DNA of 64,000 nucleotides from CALBPI01 sp038529355 (GCA_038529355.1 JBCBDU010000009.1:1-64000), one strand, 5' to 3'; shown: positions 1 through 8,678, counted from the first letter of the stretch. The notes: a model not told the origin generated them from the letters alone. Made by a program: numbers and translations.

Positions 1-51
1 GATGAACTCGAAGCCGTCCAAACCCATTGGGTTTTCAAAAAGATCTGCCAT
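1..51 (-). CDS. hpd: 4-hydroxyphenylpyruvate dioxygenase, N-terminal fragment (cut by window edge)
   Basis: Only the first 17 codons are inside the window. They read M-A-D-L-F-E-N-P-M-G-L-D-G-F-E-F-I, which is the conserved opening of bacterial 4-hydroxyphenylpyruvate dioxygenase, the non-haem iron enzyme that makes homogentisate in tyrosine breakdown. The ATG is at 51 and the gene runs off the left edge. A MarR-type regulator is divergent from it with a short shared promoter region. The call rests on this short signature only, but the opening is distinctive. Confidence 0.8.
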   Translation of the reverse strand, partial: MADLFENPMGLDGFEFI

Positions 52-107
52 AGCGGTCTTCAGCGTATGCGGATATCAATAGTCGGCCAGTCAAACTAAG
101 TAATTTT

Positions 108-123
108 GGTTGTTATTGCAACC
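108..123. promoter_or_regulatory. Inverted repeat, candidate MarR operator
   Basis: GGTTG-N6-CAACC forms a 16-bp inverted repeat between the hpd start (51) and the MarR start (145). MarR proteins commonly bind palindromes with TTG/CAA half sites between divergent genes. Its position fits autoregulation together with control of hpd. Binding is inferred, not shown. Confidence 0.45.
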
Positions 124-144
124 TTTTTCTGGCTTCATAGGGGC

Positions 145-618
145 ATGACCAGCACAAAACCGCCCATCATCGCGTTAGACAGCTTCTGGCCCTATCAGGT
201 AACAGTGCTGGCCGACCGCGTCAGCCGCTACACGCTGAGCGTGGTCAAAAGCGTCGCCGAATTGAACCAGAGCCAGTGGCGCGTGCTAGCCGCCGTTGCC
301 GAAAAACCCGGGCGCAGCGGCGCCGAAGTCACGGCGATCACACCAATGGACAAGACGCTGGTCAGCCGCGCAGTGCACTCATTGATCGAAATGGGCTACA
401 TCACGAAAACCGCTGATCGCGGTGACAAACGACGCTCGTCACTGACGCTGACGGCGCGGGGTCTGGCCTGCTACGAACAAGTGGCCACAAAGCTCAATGC
501 CACACTGGTCGAGCCGTTTATGCAATCTATGCTGCCGGACGAGCTGATCCGTACGCTGAAGCGCTACAACCGCCTGCTCGACCAAGTCGCCCCGCTCGAT
601 GACACCACCGATGAGTGA
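145..618 (+). CDS. MarR family transcriptional regulator
   Basis: This 157-aa protein has the MarR winged-helix layout. An N-terminal helix carries a W-P-Y motif. The helix-turn-helix (about residues 50-80) contains T-P-M-D-K-T-L-V-S-R, and the wing has the typical D-R-G-D-K-R-R-S-S-L-T-L-T sequence. Such dimers usually repress adjacent genes and are released by aromatic or phenolic ligands. A TTG at 106 would extend the protein, but the inverted repeat at 108-123 and the AGGGG just before the ATG at 145 favour 145. It is divergent from hpd, so control of tyrosine/homogentisate breakdown is a reasonable inference. Its 3' end overlaps the next gene by 8 bp, implying co-transcription. Confidence 0.85.
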   Translation: MTSTKPPIIALDSFWPYQVTVLADRVSRYTLSVVKSVAELNQSQWRVLAAVAEKPGRSGAEVTAITPMDKTLVSRAVHSLIEMGYITKTADRGDKRRSSLTLTARGLACYEQVATKLNATLVEPFMQSMLPDELIRTLKRYNRLLDQVAPLDDTTDE

Positions 619-1438
619 CGACAGCTCGGGCGCGCTGCACCTTGAAGGCGTGCCAGAAACGATGCTGTGGATTTTGTGGCATCGCGCCGCCGAGCAACGT
701 CGCCGCCGGCCGCTCATTGACGATCCAATGGCCGCTGATCTCGTCAAGCGCATCGACTATGACTTTCGTGGCAAATTCGGCTGGCCCAATGCGCTACCGG
801 TCATCCGCGCGCGTCTCAGTGACGACCTGATCAGGCGCTATCGACGCGAAACGCCGGGCGCGGCCGTCGTCGTGTGTCTCGGTGAAGGGCTCGAGACGCA
901 AAGTTGGCGCATCAACGACCAGGCAATACGCTGGATTAGCGTTGATCTGCCCGAGGCGAGTGCTGTGCGCGAGCGCTTGCTACCATCGCATCCGAACACG
1001 ACGCTGATCGCAGGTTCAGCGCTTGATGCGCACTGGATGGATGCGGTGCCTGAAGGCGCATCGCCATTCATCTCCGCCGCAGGCCTGTTGATGTATTTCC
1101 GCGAAGACGAGGTGCGCGGGTTGCTATCGATGATCGCCCGGCGATTCCGCAATGCGTGGCTGTACTTCGACACGGTACCGCCGGTGCTGCAACGCTTGGT
1201 GCCGGACGGCTTCTACGTAACACCACGCTACAAGACACCGCCGATGCCGTGGGGCATCGCGCGGCGCGACACAGCGAACTTCTTGCACAGCATCGGGCAA
1301 CTCGAACTGGTGCAGCAGTGGCACTATGCCGAGCCTTACCCGAAACGCACGGCGCTGTTGTATCAATTGGCCAAAGCGCCATTGGTCAGCAGCTACTTTG
1401 CACCGGGTCTCGTGCTGGCAAAATCTGCAGCTGCCTGA
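611..1438 (+). CDS. LCM-family SAM-dependent methyltransferase
   Basis: This 275-aa protein resembles the leucine carboxyl methyltransferase / TcmP-like group (COG3315 type). Features are an early R-P-L-I-D-D-P-M-A motif, a SAM-binding strand V-V-C-L-G-E-G-L-E-T followed by the acidic S-V-D-L-P end of strand 2, and a later A-A-G-L-L-M-Y-F segment. In this family these elements bind AdoMet and the methyl group goes to a carboxyl or hydroxyl oxygen. The ATG at 611 lies inside the end of the MarR gene; an in-frame ATG at 599 is also possible. The substrate is unknown. Linkage to a MarR regulator and hpd suggests an aromatic or small phenolic acid, but that is inference. Confidence 0.75.
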   Translation: MSDDSSGALHLEGVPETMLWILWHRAAEQRRRRPLIDDPMAADLVKRIDYDFRGKFGWPNALPVIRARLSDDLIRRYRRETPGAAVVVCLGEGLETQSWRINDQAIRWISVDLPEASAVRERLLPSHPNTTLIAGSALDAHWMDAVPEGASPFISAAGLLMYFREDEVRGLLSMIARRFRNAWLYFDTVPPVLQRLVPDGFYVTPRYKTPPMPWGIARRDTANFLHSIGQLELVQQWHYAEPYPKRTALLYQLAKAPLVSSYFAPGLVLAKSAAA

Positions 1439-1588
1439 CGCAGCTGTGCCAGCAGCAGGTGTTTGTTGCGCCCAGCGCTGAACGACGTGATGACGTTCCA
1501 TAGCCTGCTTTAGCCGCGAGATCTGTTAAGAAACTCAACAACGTCAAACGCACTGCTGCGCGCACACGCACCCTGAACAGATACGCAG

Positions 1589-2590
1589 CTATCGCAGCAA
1601 GGTGCGTACGAGCAGCCGTTTGAACCCATCAAGGTCGCGCCAACCCACGGCGCAATGCACCGGCCTGCCGCGTTCGGCGTCGATGACAGTGTAGCCATCA
1701 TCGGTCACCCGAATCGGCAGCGTACGCATCTCCAGTAGCGCATCATCGGCGGCCAAACAAATCGCGACCGCATCGAACAACGTCGTACTTGTCTTGCTCG
1801 TATCGAGCTGCGGATCGACAAACGGTGCACCGGGTAGCCAGATCCGGTAGTTGTCCATCAGCGTCTTTAACCATGGGTCATCGCTGCTATGCAGCTGCGC
1901 GTATTGCTCGCCATCGAGCACCACCAGCCCACAGGTGTCGAGCGGCGTAATCGTACAATCCCACGGCGCGGCGAACACCGCCTGTAGCGAAGCCGGGTCG
2001 GTCTTCACATTCCATTCCGCCGATGGCGTAGACGCATTGTCGTAACCCACATAGATCGAACCGTGCATGCCGACGAAGCGCGCATTGTCAGCAATGGACG
2101 GATCGCGTCGCAGCGCTTCGGCGATGTTCGGCACCGGCCCGATACACACCAGCGTCACCGGCACCGGCGAGGCGTGGATAGTGTCGATGATCGCCTGTAC
2201 GCCATCCTCGTGCACAACACCCGGATAGTCCGCCAGTTGGTAGTCGCCGACCCAGCCGCTTTGTTGCCCGGCCTCGTCCTTGCGACCGACGCCGATACCG
2301 ACCGGTACATCCGTGCGCCCAAGCGTGTCGAGCAATTTCGCCAACAAGCGGCCGCGGTAAATCGCATTGCCATAGTCACCAACCGCCAGTTTGACATCGA
2401 GACCGGGCGTGCGCAGCAACATCATCAGCGCCCATGTGTCATCAATGTCGTCGCCGATGTCGGTATCCAGAATAACCGGTCGCGTGCGCTGGCAGCCGGA
2501 CATCGCTCCAGTCACCGCACCCAACGACAGCGCGGCTCCGGCTTGCAGCATCTGGCGGCGCGTTGCGCCTCGCGTAGTGTTTCCGGACAT
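1589..2590 (-). CDS. Exported nucleoside hydrolase (IUNH family)
   Basis: The 333-aa product has the calcium-binding signature D-T-D-I-G-D-D-I-D-D near residue 45, diagnostic of inosine-uridine-type nucleoside hydrolases, which split the N-glycosidic bond of ribonucleosides. The N-terminus has a twin-arginine-like T-R-R-Q-M-L followed by a hydrophobic stretch and S-G-C, so Tat export with a possible lipoprotein cysteine is likely. The ATG at 2590 is preceded by AGGAG at good spacing; longer upstream reading is not needed. It is divergent from the reductive dehalogenase gene. Exported members of this family usually scavenge extracellular nucleosides. Confidence 0.85.
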   Translation of the reverse strand: MSGNTTRGATRRQMLQAGAALSLGAVTGAMSGCQRTRPVILDTDIGDDIDDTWALMMLLRTPGLDVKLAVGDYGNAIYRGRLLAKLLDTLGRTDVPVGIGVGRKDEAGQQSGWVGDYQLADYPGVVHEDGVQAIIDTIHASPVPVTLVCIGPVPNIAEALRRDPSIADNARFVGMHGSIYVGYDNASTPSAEWNVKTDPASLQAVFAAPWDCTITPLDTCGLVVLDGEQYAQLHSSDDPWLKTLMDNYRIWLPGAPFVDPQLDTSKTSTTLFDAVAICLAADDALLEMRTLPIRVTDDGYTVIDAERGRPVHCAVGWRDLDGFKRLLVRTLLR

Positions 2591-2696
2591 CCGTTTAGCT
2601 CCTGACGATAACGGTAAACCGCATGGTAGCGCCGCAAAGCGTTGCGACACAGTAGCGAATGCTGCGACCATGGGTTGCGGGACGTTAAACAGCGCC

Positions 2697-2712
2697 CAAC
2701 ACAGGCGTGTTG
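2697..2712. promoter_or_regulatory. Inverted repeat upstream of the dehalogenase
   Basis: CAACAC-AGGC-GTGTTG is a perfect 6-bp inverted repeat with a 4-base spacer, 25 nt before the proposed TTG start and between two divergent genes. A regulator site is possible (MarR-type regulators control several rdh genes), but no regulator gene is adjacent. It could also form a hairpin in the mRNA leader. Confidence 0.3.
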
Positions 2713-2737
2713 CGTCGCGCGGCTTCAGGTCAATACA

Positions 2738-5700
2738 TTGCGATTTTTTTCATACAAAAACCGACCGGTTCACCAGGGGCCATTCCCGCTTGAACGACTG
2801 GCACGCTGCGATACGGGCGCCGATCTGTCACAGGTGCCGCCGATGCAAGCGGTACGTTATCGCGATGACAACAATCCCGACAACTTGATCAACGCGATGC
2901 AGCCCTACGCTGCGATGCTCGATGTGATCCGCGACGGCATGGTCAAGAAAGAGCGCGCCGAAGTACCCGACGACCGCACCGAACGCGCCAATCACGTTAA
3001 AGCATTTGCCTATTACCATGACGCCTCGCAGGTCGGCGTGTGCGCGCTCAGCGACAGCATGTTGCTGCCGCAGCCGATCACTAACCCGGACACCGCACAA
3101 CTGGCAGAAGACCTGCGCACTAAGCAAACGGCAACGCTTGCGTCCGGCATTGATGTTGTCATGGCCGAACTGAAAGAGACGATGAACGCGCCGCCGCAAT
3201 CGATGGCGCACCATACGCATGCATTGGTTGTGTTGTATCAGTTTGCGCGCGAGCCGCGTGCCGACGAACCTGGCACAGACTGGTTTCAGCAAGCACAAGC
3301 GCAGCGCGCCTGCGTGCGCGCCGCCGAAACAACCATCGTGCTCTCCAATTACCTGCGGCTGTTAGGCTTCGATGCGCGCAGTCACAGCGGCTCGTGCTCG
3401 GATGTTGACCTGAATCAATTGACGGTCGCGGCCGGGCTCGGCGAGGTTGTCCAAACCAGGCGCGGCGCAGTTGTGCACAACCCGTTTGTCGGCACACGGT
3501 TCGCCGTCGGCGCAGTAACGACGACGTTTGCGATGGCGTGCGATGCGCCGCTAAAGCCGACCGCGCAGCAACGTCTCAGCGAGCGTTTAAACAGTCACGG
3601 CCCGCGCTGGTGGCTGGGCGCAGGTTTCGCCAAGAACCGTTTCAATGCGGTGCCGTACGCCCGGCGCGCGTTCAAGGATGGCGCGTATCCGTTCGAGCGC
3701 AGCAAACGCGTCGCCACGCCGACAACGCTGATGGACGAGGCGCGCATTCCGCGCGTACCCAAGCGGACCGACATGTTCGCGCGCGCTATCTTCGGTGACA
3801 TGGGCAAACAGGTTCAGGACAACGCACGCAACGGCAACTACATGCGCAAGAACCCGGCAAGCTTCGGCGCACGTCGTGCACTGGCCGCGTTTGCACTACT
3901 GCAGGATGGTGACGTTGCGTCGCCCGCATCTCCCACCGCCAACGACGCACAGCGCAACGCCGACAATATTCATGCGGCGCTGTACTTTCTCGGCGCCGAT
4001 GCGGTTGGCATCTCGCGCTGCCCCGACTGGGCTTACTACTCGCACAACGCGTTGGGTGAACCGCTAAGCCCCTATCACCCGAATGCTATTTCGGTCATCA
4101 TCGATCAAGGCCACGAAACGATGGAAGGCGCCGCCGGGGATGACTGGATTGCGTGCTCACAATCGATGCGCGCCTACCTGCGTTTCTCTTTGCTCGGCGG
4201 CATTGTCGCGCAACAAATTCGCAACCTCGGGTTCAGTGCAAGAAGTCACACTGTCATTGACGGTGAAGTATTGCAGCCACCACTGTTGCTGCTGGCAGGG
4301 TTAGGCGAAGTCAGCCGCATTGGCGAGGTCATTCTGAACCCCTACCTCGGACCACGCTTGAAGTCCGGCGTCATCACAACCGACATGCCGCTGGCGCATA
4401 GCAAGCCGATTGATTTCGGTCTGCAGAATTTTTGCAACAACTGCAACAAGTGCGCGCGTGAATGCCCGTCCGGCGCGATAACAGCTGGCCCGAAAAAAAT
4501 GTTTAACGGCTATGAGATTTGGAAATCAGACTCGCAGAAGTGCACGCAATACCGCATCACACAAAAAGCCGGTGCGATGTGCGGCCGCTGCATGAAAACC
4601 TGCCCGTGGAATCTTGAAGGATTGTTCGCCGAGGCGCCGTTTCGCTGGCTCGCCAGCAACGTACCAGGGATCGCGAAGTCCCTGGCAACGCTCGACGACA
4701 AGTTGGGTCACGGCAGCATTAACCCTGTCAAGAAATGGTGGTGGGATCTGGAGATGGTCAATGATGGCGCTTACAAGGTGTCGGCGCATGGCGCCAGCAC
4801 CCGCAATTTGCAGACAGAACTGGATCTCAAATTCGAAGATCAGACGTTAGCCGTCTACCCGGCCAATCTGGCACCACCACCGTATCCGTTCCCGTTTCCG
4901 ATGGACCGCGAGGCAGGTATTCAGGCGTACAAGCGCCTGCTCAGTCCAGCAACTTACAAGGCGCGCCTCGCAGCCGGCGATACACAAGATCTGGCGCATC
5001 AGTATCTGCACCGCGATAGTGACGAAGCGCCTGTCATCCGGGTACAGGTTGCCAACGTGCAGCATGAGGCCGACAATATTAATAGTTATGAATTGCGCTC
5101 GCTGGACGGCGAACCCTTGCCGCCGTTCACCGCAGGCGCACATCTCGACGTGGTCGTTGCACCGGAGTTTTTCCGTCAATACAGTCTCGCATCCGATCCT
5201 GCCGACCGGAGCACATACCGCATTGGTGTACTCAACGAAGCGGACGGACGAGGCGGCTCACAACTGTTGCACCGCATTTTCAGTGAAGGTCGCAAAGTGT
5301 TTGTGTCGCGACCGATCAATCACTTCCCGCTTGACGAATCGGCAAGTCATTCTTTGTTGCTTGGCGGCGGCATCGGCATCACACCGATGATCGCAATGGC
5401 GCACCGCCTGCATGCGATGGGCAAATCGTTCACGATGCACTACTCATGCCGTGCGCGCGAGCAGGCGGCGTTCCTGAACGATGTGCAGCAAGCGCCGTGG
5501 GCCGATCGCGTGACGCTGCATGTTTCCGATGAAGGCACGCGCGCTGACTTCGGTTCGGTGCTCGGGCGCTATCAACAAGGTTGGCATGTTTACGTGTGCG
5601 GCCCCGAGGGTTACATGAGCAAGGTGCTCGACACGGCAGCGAAGAACCACTGGCCCGATGCGGCAACGCATCACGAGCACTTTGCCGTACCTGAGTTGCC

Positions 5701-5980
5701 AGAGTACGAGAATCACCCGTTCACGCTTGAGCTTACACGCTCCGGGCGCACGATTGCCGTGGCAGCGAACGAGTCTGCAACTGATGCGCTACAAGCGGCC
5801 GGCGTGCCGGTGGATGTGAAATGCAGCGATGGCATCTGTGGCGTGTGCCGGTGTGGTGTCGTTAACGGTGATGTAGAGCATCGTGATTTTGTGCTCTCCA
5901 ATGCACAGCGGCAGGACAGCATGATCTTGTGCCAGTCACGCGCAGCAAAAGCCGGCGGCGTTATCGCCATCGATCTATAA
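2738..5980 (+). CDS. Self-sufficient catabolic reductive dehalogenase (RdhA-reductase fusion)
   Basis: This 1080-aa fusion has two RdhA-like halves. Residues about 50-300 look like a degenerate copy of the cobalamin-binding fold of residues about 390-560. Two [4Fe-4S] ligand sets follow: C566/C569/C572/C576 and C602/C615/C618/C622. The C-terminal third is a phthalate dioxygenase reductase-like module with R813-Q-Y-S-L (flavin), G876-G-G-I-G-I-T-P (NAD(P)H) and a plant-type [2Fe-2S] set C1029, C1034, C1037, C1065. Known relatives are the NAD(P)H-dependent bromophenol/dibromo-hydroxybenzoate dehalogenases BhbA and NpRdhA. No Tat signal or RdhB anchor is seen, so a cytoplasmic, catabolic enzyme is expected. 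Y433/Y434 is the candidate proton-donor tyrosine. The start is taken as TTG 2738 (AGG upstream; F-F-S-Y-K-N-R-P-V-H conserved opening follows). An earlier TTG at 2642 is less likely. QueG is excluded by size and the fused reductase. Confidence 0.88.
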   Translation: MRFFSYKNRPVHQGPFPLERLARCDTGADLSQVPPMQAVRYRDDNNPDNLINAMQPYAAMLDVIRDGMVKKERAEVPDDRTERANHVKAFAYYHDASQVGVCALSDSMLLPQPITNPDTAQLAEDLRTKQTATLASGIDVVMAELKETMNAPPQSMAHHTHALVVLYQFAREPRADEPGTDWFQQAQAQRACVRAAETTIVLSNYLRLLGFDARSHSGSCSDVDLNQLTVAAGLGEVVQTRRGAVVHNPFVGTRFAVGAVTTTFAMACDAPLKPTAQQRLSERLNSHGPRWWLGAGFAKNRFNAVPYARRAFKDGAYPFERSKRVATPTTLMDEARIPRVPKRTDMFARAIFGDMGKQVQDNARNGNYMRKNPASFGARRALAAFALLQDGDVASPASPTANDAQRNADNIHAALYFLGADAVGISRCPDWAYYSHNALGEPLSPYHPNAISVIIDQGHETMEGAAGDDWIACSQSMRAYLRFSLLGGIVAQQIRNLGFSARSHTVIDGEVLQPPLLLLAGLGEVSRIGEVILNPYLGPRLKSGVITTDMPLAHSKPIDFGLQNFCNNCNKCARECPSGAITAGPKKMFNGYEIWKSDSQKCTQYRITQKAGAMCGRCMKTCPWNLEGLFAEAPFRWLASNVPGIAKSLATLDDKLGHGSINPVKKWWWDLEMVNDGAYKVSAHGASTRNLQTELDLKFEDQTLAVYPANLAPPPYPFPFPMDREAGIQAYKRLLSPATYKARLAAGDTQDLAHQYLHRDSDEAPVIRVQVANVQHEADNINSYELRSLDGEPLPPFTAGAHLDVVVAPEFFRQYSLASDPADRSTYRIGVLNEADGRGGSQLLHRIFSEGRKVFVSRPINHFPLDESASHSLLLGGGIGITPMIAMAHRLHAMGKSFTMHYSCRAREQAAFLNDVQQAPWADRVTLHVSDEGTRADFGSVLGRYQQGWHVYVCGPEGYMSKVLDTAAKNHWPDAATHHEHFAVPELPEYENHPFTLELTRSGRTIAVAANESATDALQAAGVPVDVKCSDGICGVCRCGVVNGDVEHRDFVLSNAQRQDSMILCQSRAAKAGGVIAIDL

Positions 5981-5987
5981 GTACTGT

Positions 5988-6236
5988 ATGGGCAACGATG
6001 TAACCGATCCGCAATCGCTGCCGGTCATGCTCAACATTCGAGCGGCCGCGGCCATGTTGAATGTTTCGCCCCGTTATCTGACCAGCCTGCTTGAGTCCGG
6101 ACAATTGCCCTTCGAGCGCGCCGGTCGCCGGCGCAGGATGGCGCGTGCCGACGTGCTGGCGCTCAAGCGCACGCGTGACGCGCATCGCCGACGAGTTCTG
6201 GACGAGCTTGCGCGTGCCGATGGAGAGCTGTTGTAG
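5988..6236 (+). CDS. Excisionase-like HTH antitoxin
   Basis: This 82-aa basic protein has a MerR/excisionase-type helix-turn-helix: M-L-N-I-R-A-A-A-A-M-L-N-V-S-P-R-Y-L-T, then L-P-F-E-R-A-G-R-R-R-R. It is followed 6 bp later by a PIN-domain gene. HTH-Xis/PIN pairs are a recognised VapBC-like toxin-antitoxin arrangement in which the HTH protein neutralises the RNase and represses the operon. It starts only 7 bp after the dehalogenase stop codon, so it is probably on the same transcript. Confidence 0.75.
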   Translation: MGNDVTDPQSLPVMLNIRAAAAMLNVSPRYLTSLLESGQLPFERAGRRRRMARADVLALKRTRDAHRRRVLDELARADGELL

Positions 6237-6242
6237 ATCGTC

Positions 6243-6863
6243 ATGAATGTGCAGCTCACCATTCTTATTGACGCCTGCGTGTTGTGCAGCACGCTGAAGC
6301 GACACCTGCTGCTGGCGTTGGCCGATGCGCAGCTGTGCTCGATTCACTGGAGTATGCGCATTCTCGAAGAGACCGAGCGTGCGATCATCATCATTCTAAA
6401 CAACAACGGTCGAATGGATGCTAGCGAGCGTGCCAGCCAGACCGTCCGATTAATGCAGCAAGCGTTTCCGGAAGCAGCCGTTGGTGCCTATGAAAGACTC
6501 GAACACGGCATCGGGAAGCTGCCCGACGAAGGCGACCGTCACGTTGTTGCGGCGGCGATCAAATCGGGAGCCGACATTCTCGTTACTGAAAATCTGCGTG
6601 ACTTCCCGCGTAAGACACTCGCGCTGTATGGTATCGAGCCGCTCTCATGTGATGCCTTTGTTGCTGACGTCTTTGAGTCTGCGCCACGCGCGGCTCAACG
6701 CGCCATCGACCGGATGCTGACGCGCTTTGCCCGACCGGATCTCGACATGCCATCACTGTTAGCCACGATGCGAAGAATCGGCTTGCGGCAATCAGCGCAA
6801 CTGCTCGAGGCGCTCAAGGACGAAGCTGGCGAGAATGGTGAAAGCTGCGAAAGCGCCGACTAA
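6243..6863 (+). CDS. PIN-domain toxin (VapC-like)
   Basis: The 206-aa product opens with L-I-D-A-C-V-L, giving the first PIN acidic residue. It continues with E-E-T-E-R, and G-D-R-H-V-V-A-A-A-I-K then A-D-I-L-V-T-E-N, supplying the later acidic positions and the usual strand. PIN domains are Mg-dependent single-strand RNases. The protein is longer than minimal VapC (about 130 aa), with a helical C-terminal extension (residues about 145-206) seen in a subset of PIN toxins paired with Xis-like HTH antitoxins. The RNA target is unknown. Confidence 0.8.
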   Translation: MNVQLTILIDACVLCSTLKRHLLLALADAQLCSIHWSMRILEETERAIIIILNNNGRMDASERASQTVRLMQQAFPEAAVGAYERLEHGIGKLPDEGDRHVVAAAIKSGADILVTENLRDFPRKTLALYGIEPLSCDAFVADVFESAPRAAQRAIDRMLTRFARPDLDMPSLLATMRRIGLRQSAQLLEALKDEAGENGESCESAD

Positions 6864-6929
6864 GCTTTCATAGCGCCGACGCCTTCGTACCGGCAATGCA
6901 TCATCATCGCAGCACCAATAGCGCAACCT

Positions 6930-7664
6930 TCAGCGCGCCGTCCAGCCACCATCAACGACAAGACTGTGCCCGGTCACCATCGCAGCGCCGGGCGAGAGCA
7001 AATACAGCACAGCGTTGACGACATCATCGATCGTCGCCACCCTGCCACTGGGAATCATGCCCAACACAAACTCGCGAAACTGCGGGTCGTCCAGCATCGG
7101 CTTGGTCAATTGCGTTTCGACAAACGTGGGCGCAACGCTGTTCACGCGAATACCGCGCGGCGCAAGCTCGACTGCGGTCGCTTTTGTTAGCCCCTCAACC
7201 GCATGTTTGGTCATGCAGTAAACACTTCTTTACGGACCACCGACATGACCCATCTGGGACGACATGTTGACGATGCTGCCACCGCGCTCACCGCTCAGCA
7301 TGGCGCGCGTGGCGGCTTGCGCAACCAGGAACGCCGCCCGCACGTTCAGATCGATTATGGAATCGAGCGACTTCGTATCCACCTCTTCAAACGCCTGCGG
7401 TCGGTTACCACCGGCATTGTTAACGAGCAAAGTCAGGCTCTCAATGCCGCTGATGCGAGCATGCAGTTCAGCGTCTGTGACATCAGCAGGCCACGCGTCG
7501 ATCACGCCATCCGACTCTTGCGCAAGCGTTGCCAGTTCATCCGCTGATCGTGCGATGGCGATGACATGCGCCCCACGACCGGCAAGTGCCAGTGCACAGC
7601 CGCGCCCAATGCCGCGACCGGCGCCAGTCACAACCGCGGTGTGCCCACTAAAGTCAAACGTCAT
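6930..7664 (-). pseudogene. SDR-family oxidoreductase with in-frame stop
   Basis: Read from ATG 7664 this is a classical short-chain dehydrogenase: T-G-A-G-R-G-I-G cofactor loop, N-N-A-G, S-I-V-N-M-S-S. A TAA at 7230-7232 then interrupts it, and the same frame continues R-S-V-Y-C-M-T-K, which holds the catalytic Tyr and Lys (Y-x-x-x-K), through to the normal C-terminus D-G-G-W-T-A. The stop is in phase (no frameshift) and falls five codons before the T-K-H-A restart ATG at 7214. The truncated product would lack the active site. It is a nonsense pseudogene or a single-codon sequencing error. Intact relatives use NAD(P) to oxidise sugars or 3-hydroxyacyl compounds. Confidence 0.8.
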
Positions 7665-7862
7665 CGCCGCGCTCCTCGAAATTGCAACTGCGATCAATGT
7701 TGCCTAGCATCCAACCACAATACAAAAGCGCAAGGCTAAGCCCATGTCGACACCATTTCGATCTCCGTCCGATGTACTTGCGTCAACCACGCCGAAGCCC
7801 AGCACCGGCCTTGCTGCCTGCCCTGCGCATTTCGTCTCACGCACTACACAGGACACCAAGAC

Positions 7863-8558
7863 ATGAGCGCGCCGTACGTTGTGTTTCTGCCGGGTATGTT
7901 GTGCGACGAGCGACTGTTCGCCGCTCAAACGGCGAGCCTGACCACGCCACACCATGTGGCGGACGTAACCCAAGCCGACTCGATAGCAACCATCGCCGAG
8001 CAGGTGCTTGCGGGCGCTCCCGACCGTTTTGCCGCAGTGGGCCTTTCAATGGGCGGCATTGTCGCGCTTGAATTGTGGCGGCAGGCACCGGAACGGCTCA
8101 GTCTCTTGCTGTTGATTGATACGACCCCGGAGCCCGGACCTGCAGACCAGCGACCGAACAAGCTTGAGGCGATCGCAGCAGCCGCAGCGAATGGCCAACG
8201 AACCGAGGCCGGCGCTGTGATGCGACCGGTCTACCTTGCCAATGCCCGCCAGCAAGATGATGCGCTGCTCGAAACAATGCTGGACATGGCCGAGGCTCTG
8301 GGGCCCGAAGCATTCACGAGGCAGGCACAGGCATTGCGTACACGCGAGGATAGTCGTGACACGTTGCCGACAATCAGCATTCCTACGGCTGTGATCTGTG
8401 GCGCCGAAGATCGCATCTGCACACCGGACGTACACCAGTTGATGGCCACGCAGATACCCGATGCAACGCTTCACGTGCTACCCGATTGCGGGCACATGGC
8501 AAGCATCGAATGTCCGGATGAAGTGACCGCAATCATGCACGCGTTGCTGGCGCGTTAG
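7863..8558 (+). CDS. Alpha/beta hydrolase
   Basis: The 231-aa protein has the alpha/beta-hydrolase pattern: F-L-P-G-M-L near the start (oxyanion region), nucleophile elbow G-L-S62-M-G-G, the acid strand I-C-G-A-E-D-R-I, and D-C-G-H-M supplying the catalytic histidine. No signal peptide is visible, so it should be cytoplasmic. Substrate is unknown; esterase or thioesterase activity is typical for such small members. It stands alone between an inverted broken SDR gene and a convergent membrane protein gene. Confidence 0.85.
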   Translation: MSAPYVVFLPGMLCDERLFAAQTASLTTPHHVADVTQADSIATIAEQVLAGAPDRFAAVGLSMGGIVALELWRQAPERLSLLLLIDTTPEPGPADQRPNKLEAIAAAAANGQRTEAGAVMRPVYLANARQQDDALLETMLDMAEALGPEAFTRQAQALRTREDSRDTLPTISIPTAVICGAEDRICTPDVHQLMATQIPDATLHVLPDCGHMASIECPDEVTAIMHALLAR

Positions 8559-8678
8559 CCTACCCAGTCACGACGGCAGTGCGCGGCTGCAATACGCAGC
8601 TCGCAGCTGCAACGCGCGGTGATCAGCCCGCTCCCACAGCGCGGCGCACCTGTCGCAATCCGGCCTTCCGGGATGACA

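Noticed and set aside
2738..5980. Epoxyqueuosine reductase (QueG)
   Set aside because: Too long, with a duplicated RdhA core and a fused flavin/[2Fe-2S] reductase that QueG lacks.
7230..7232. Selenocysteine or programmed readthrough at the SDR stop
   Set aside because: The codon is TAA, not TGA, and no known recoding element or precedent in this family; nonsense mutation or sequence error is simpler.
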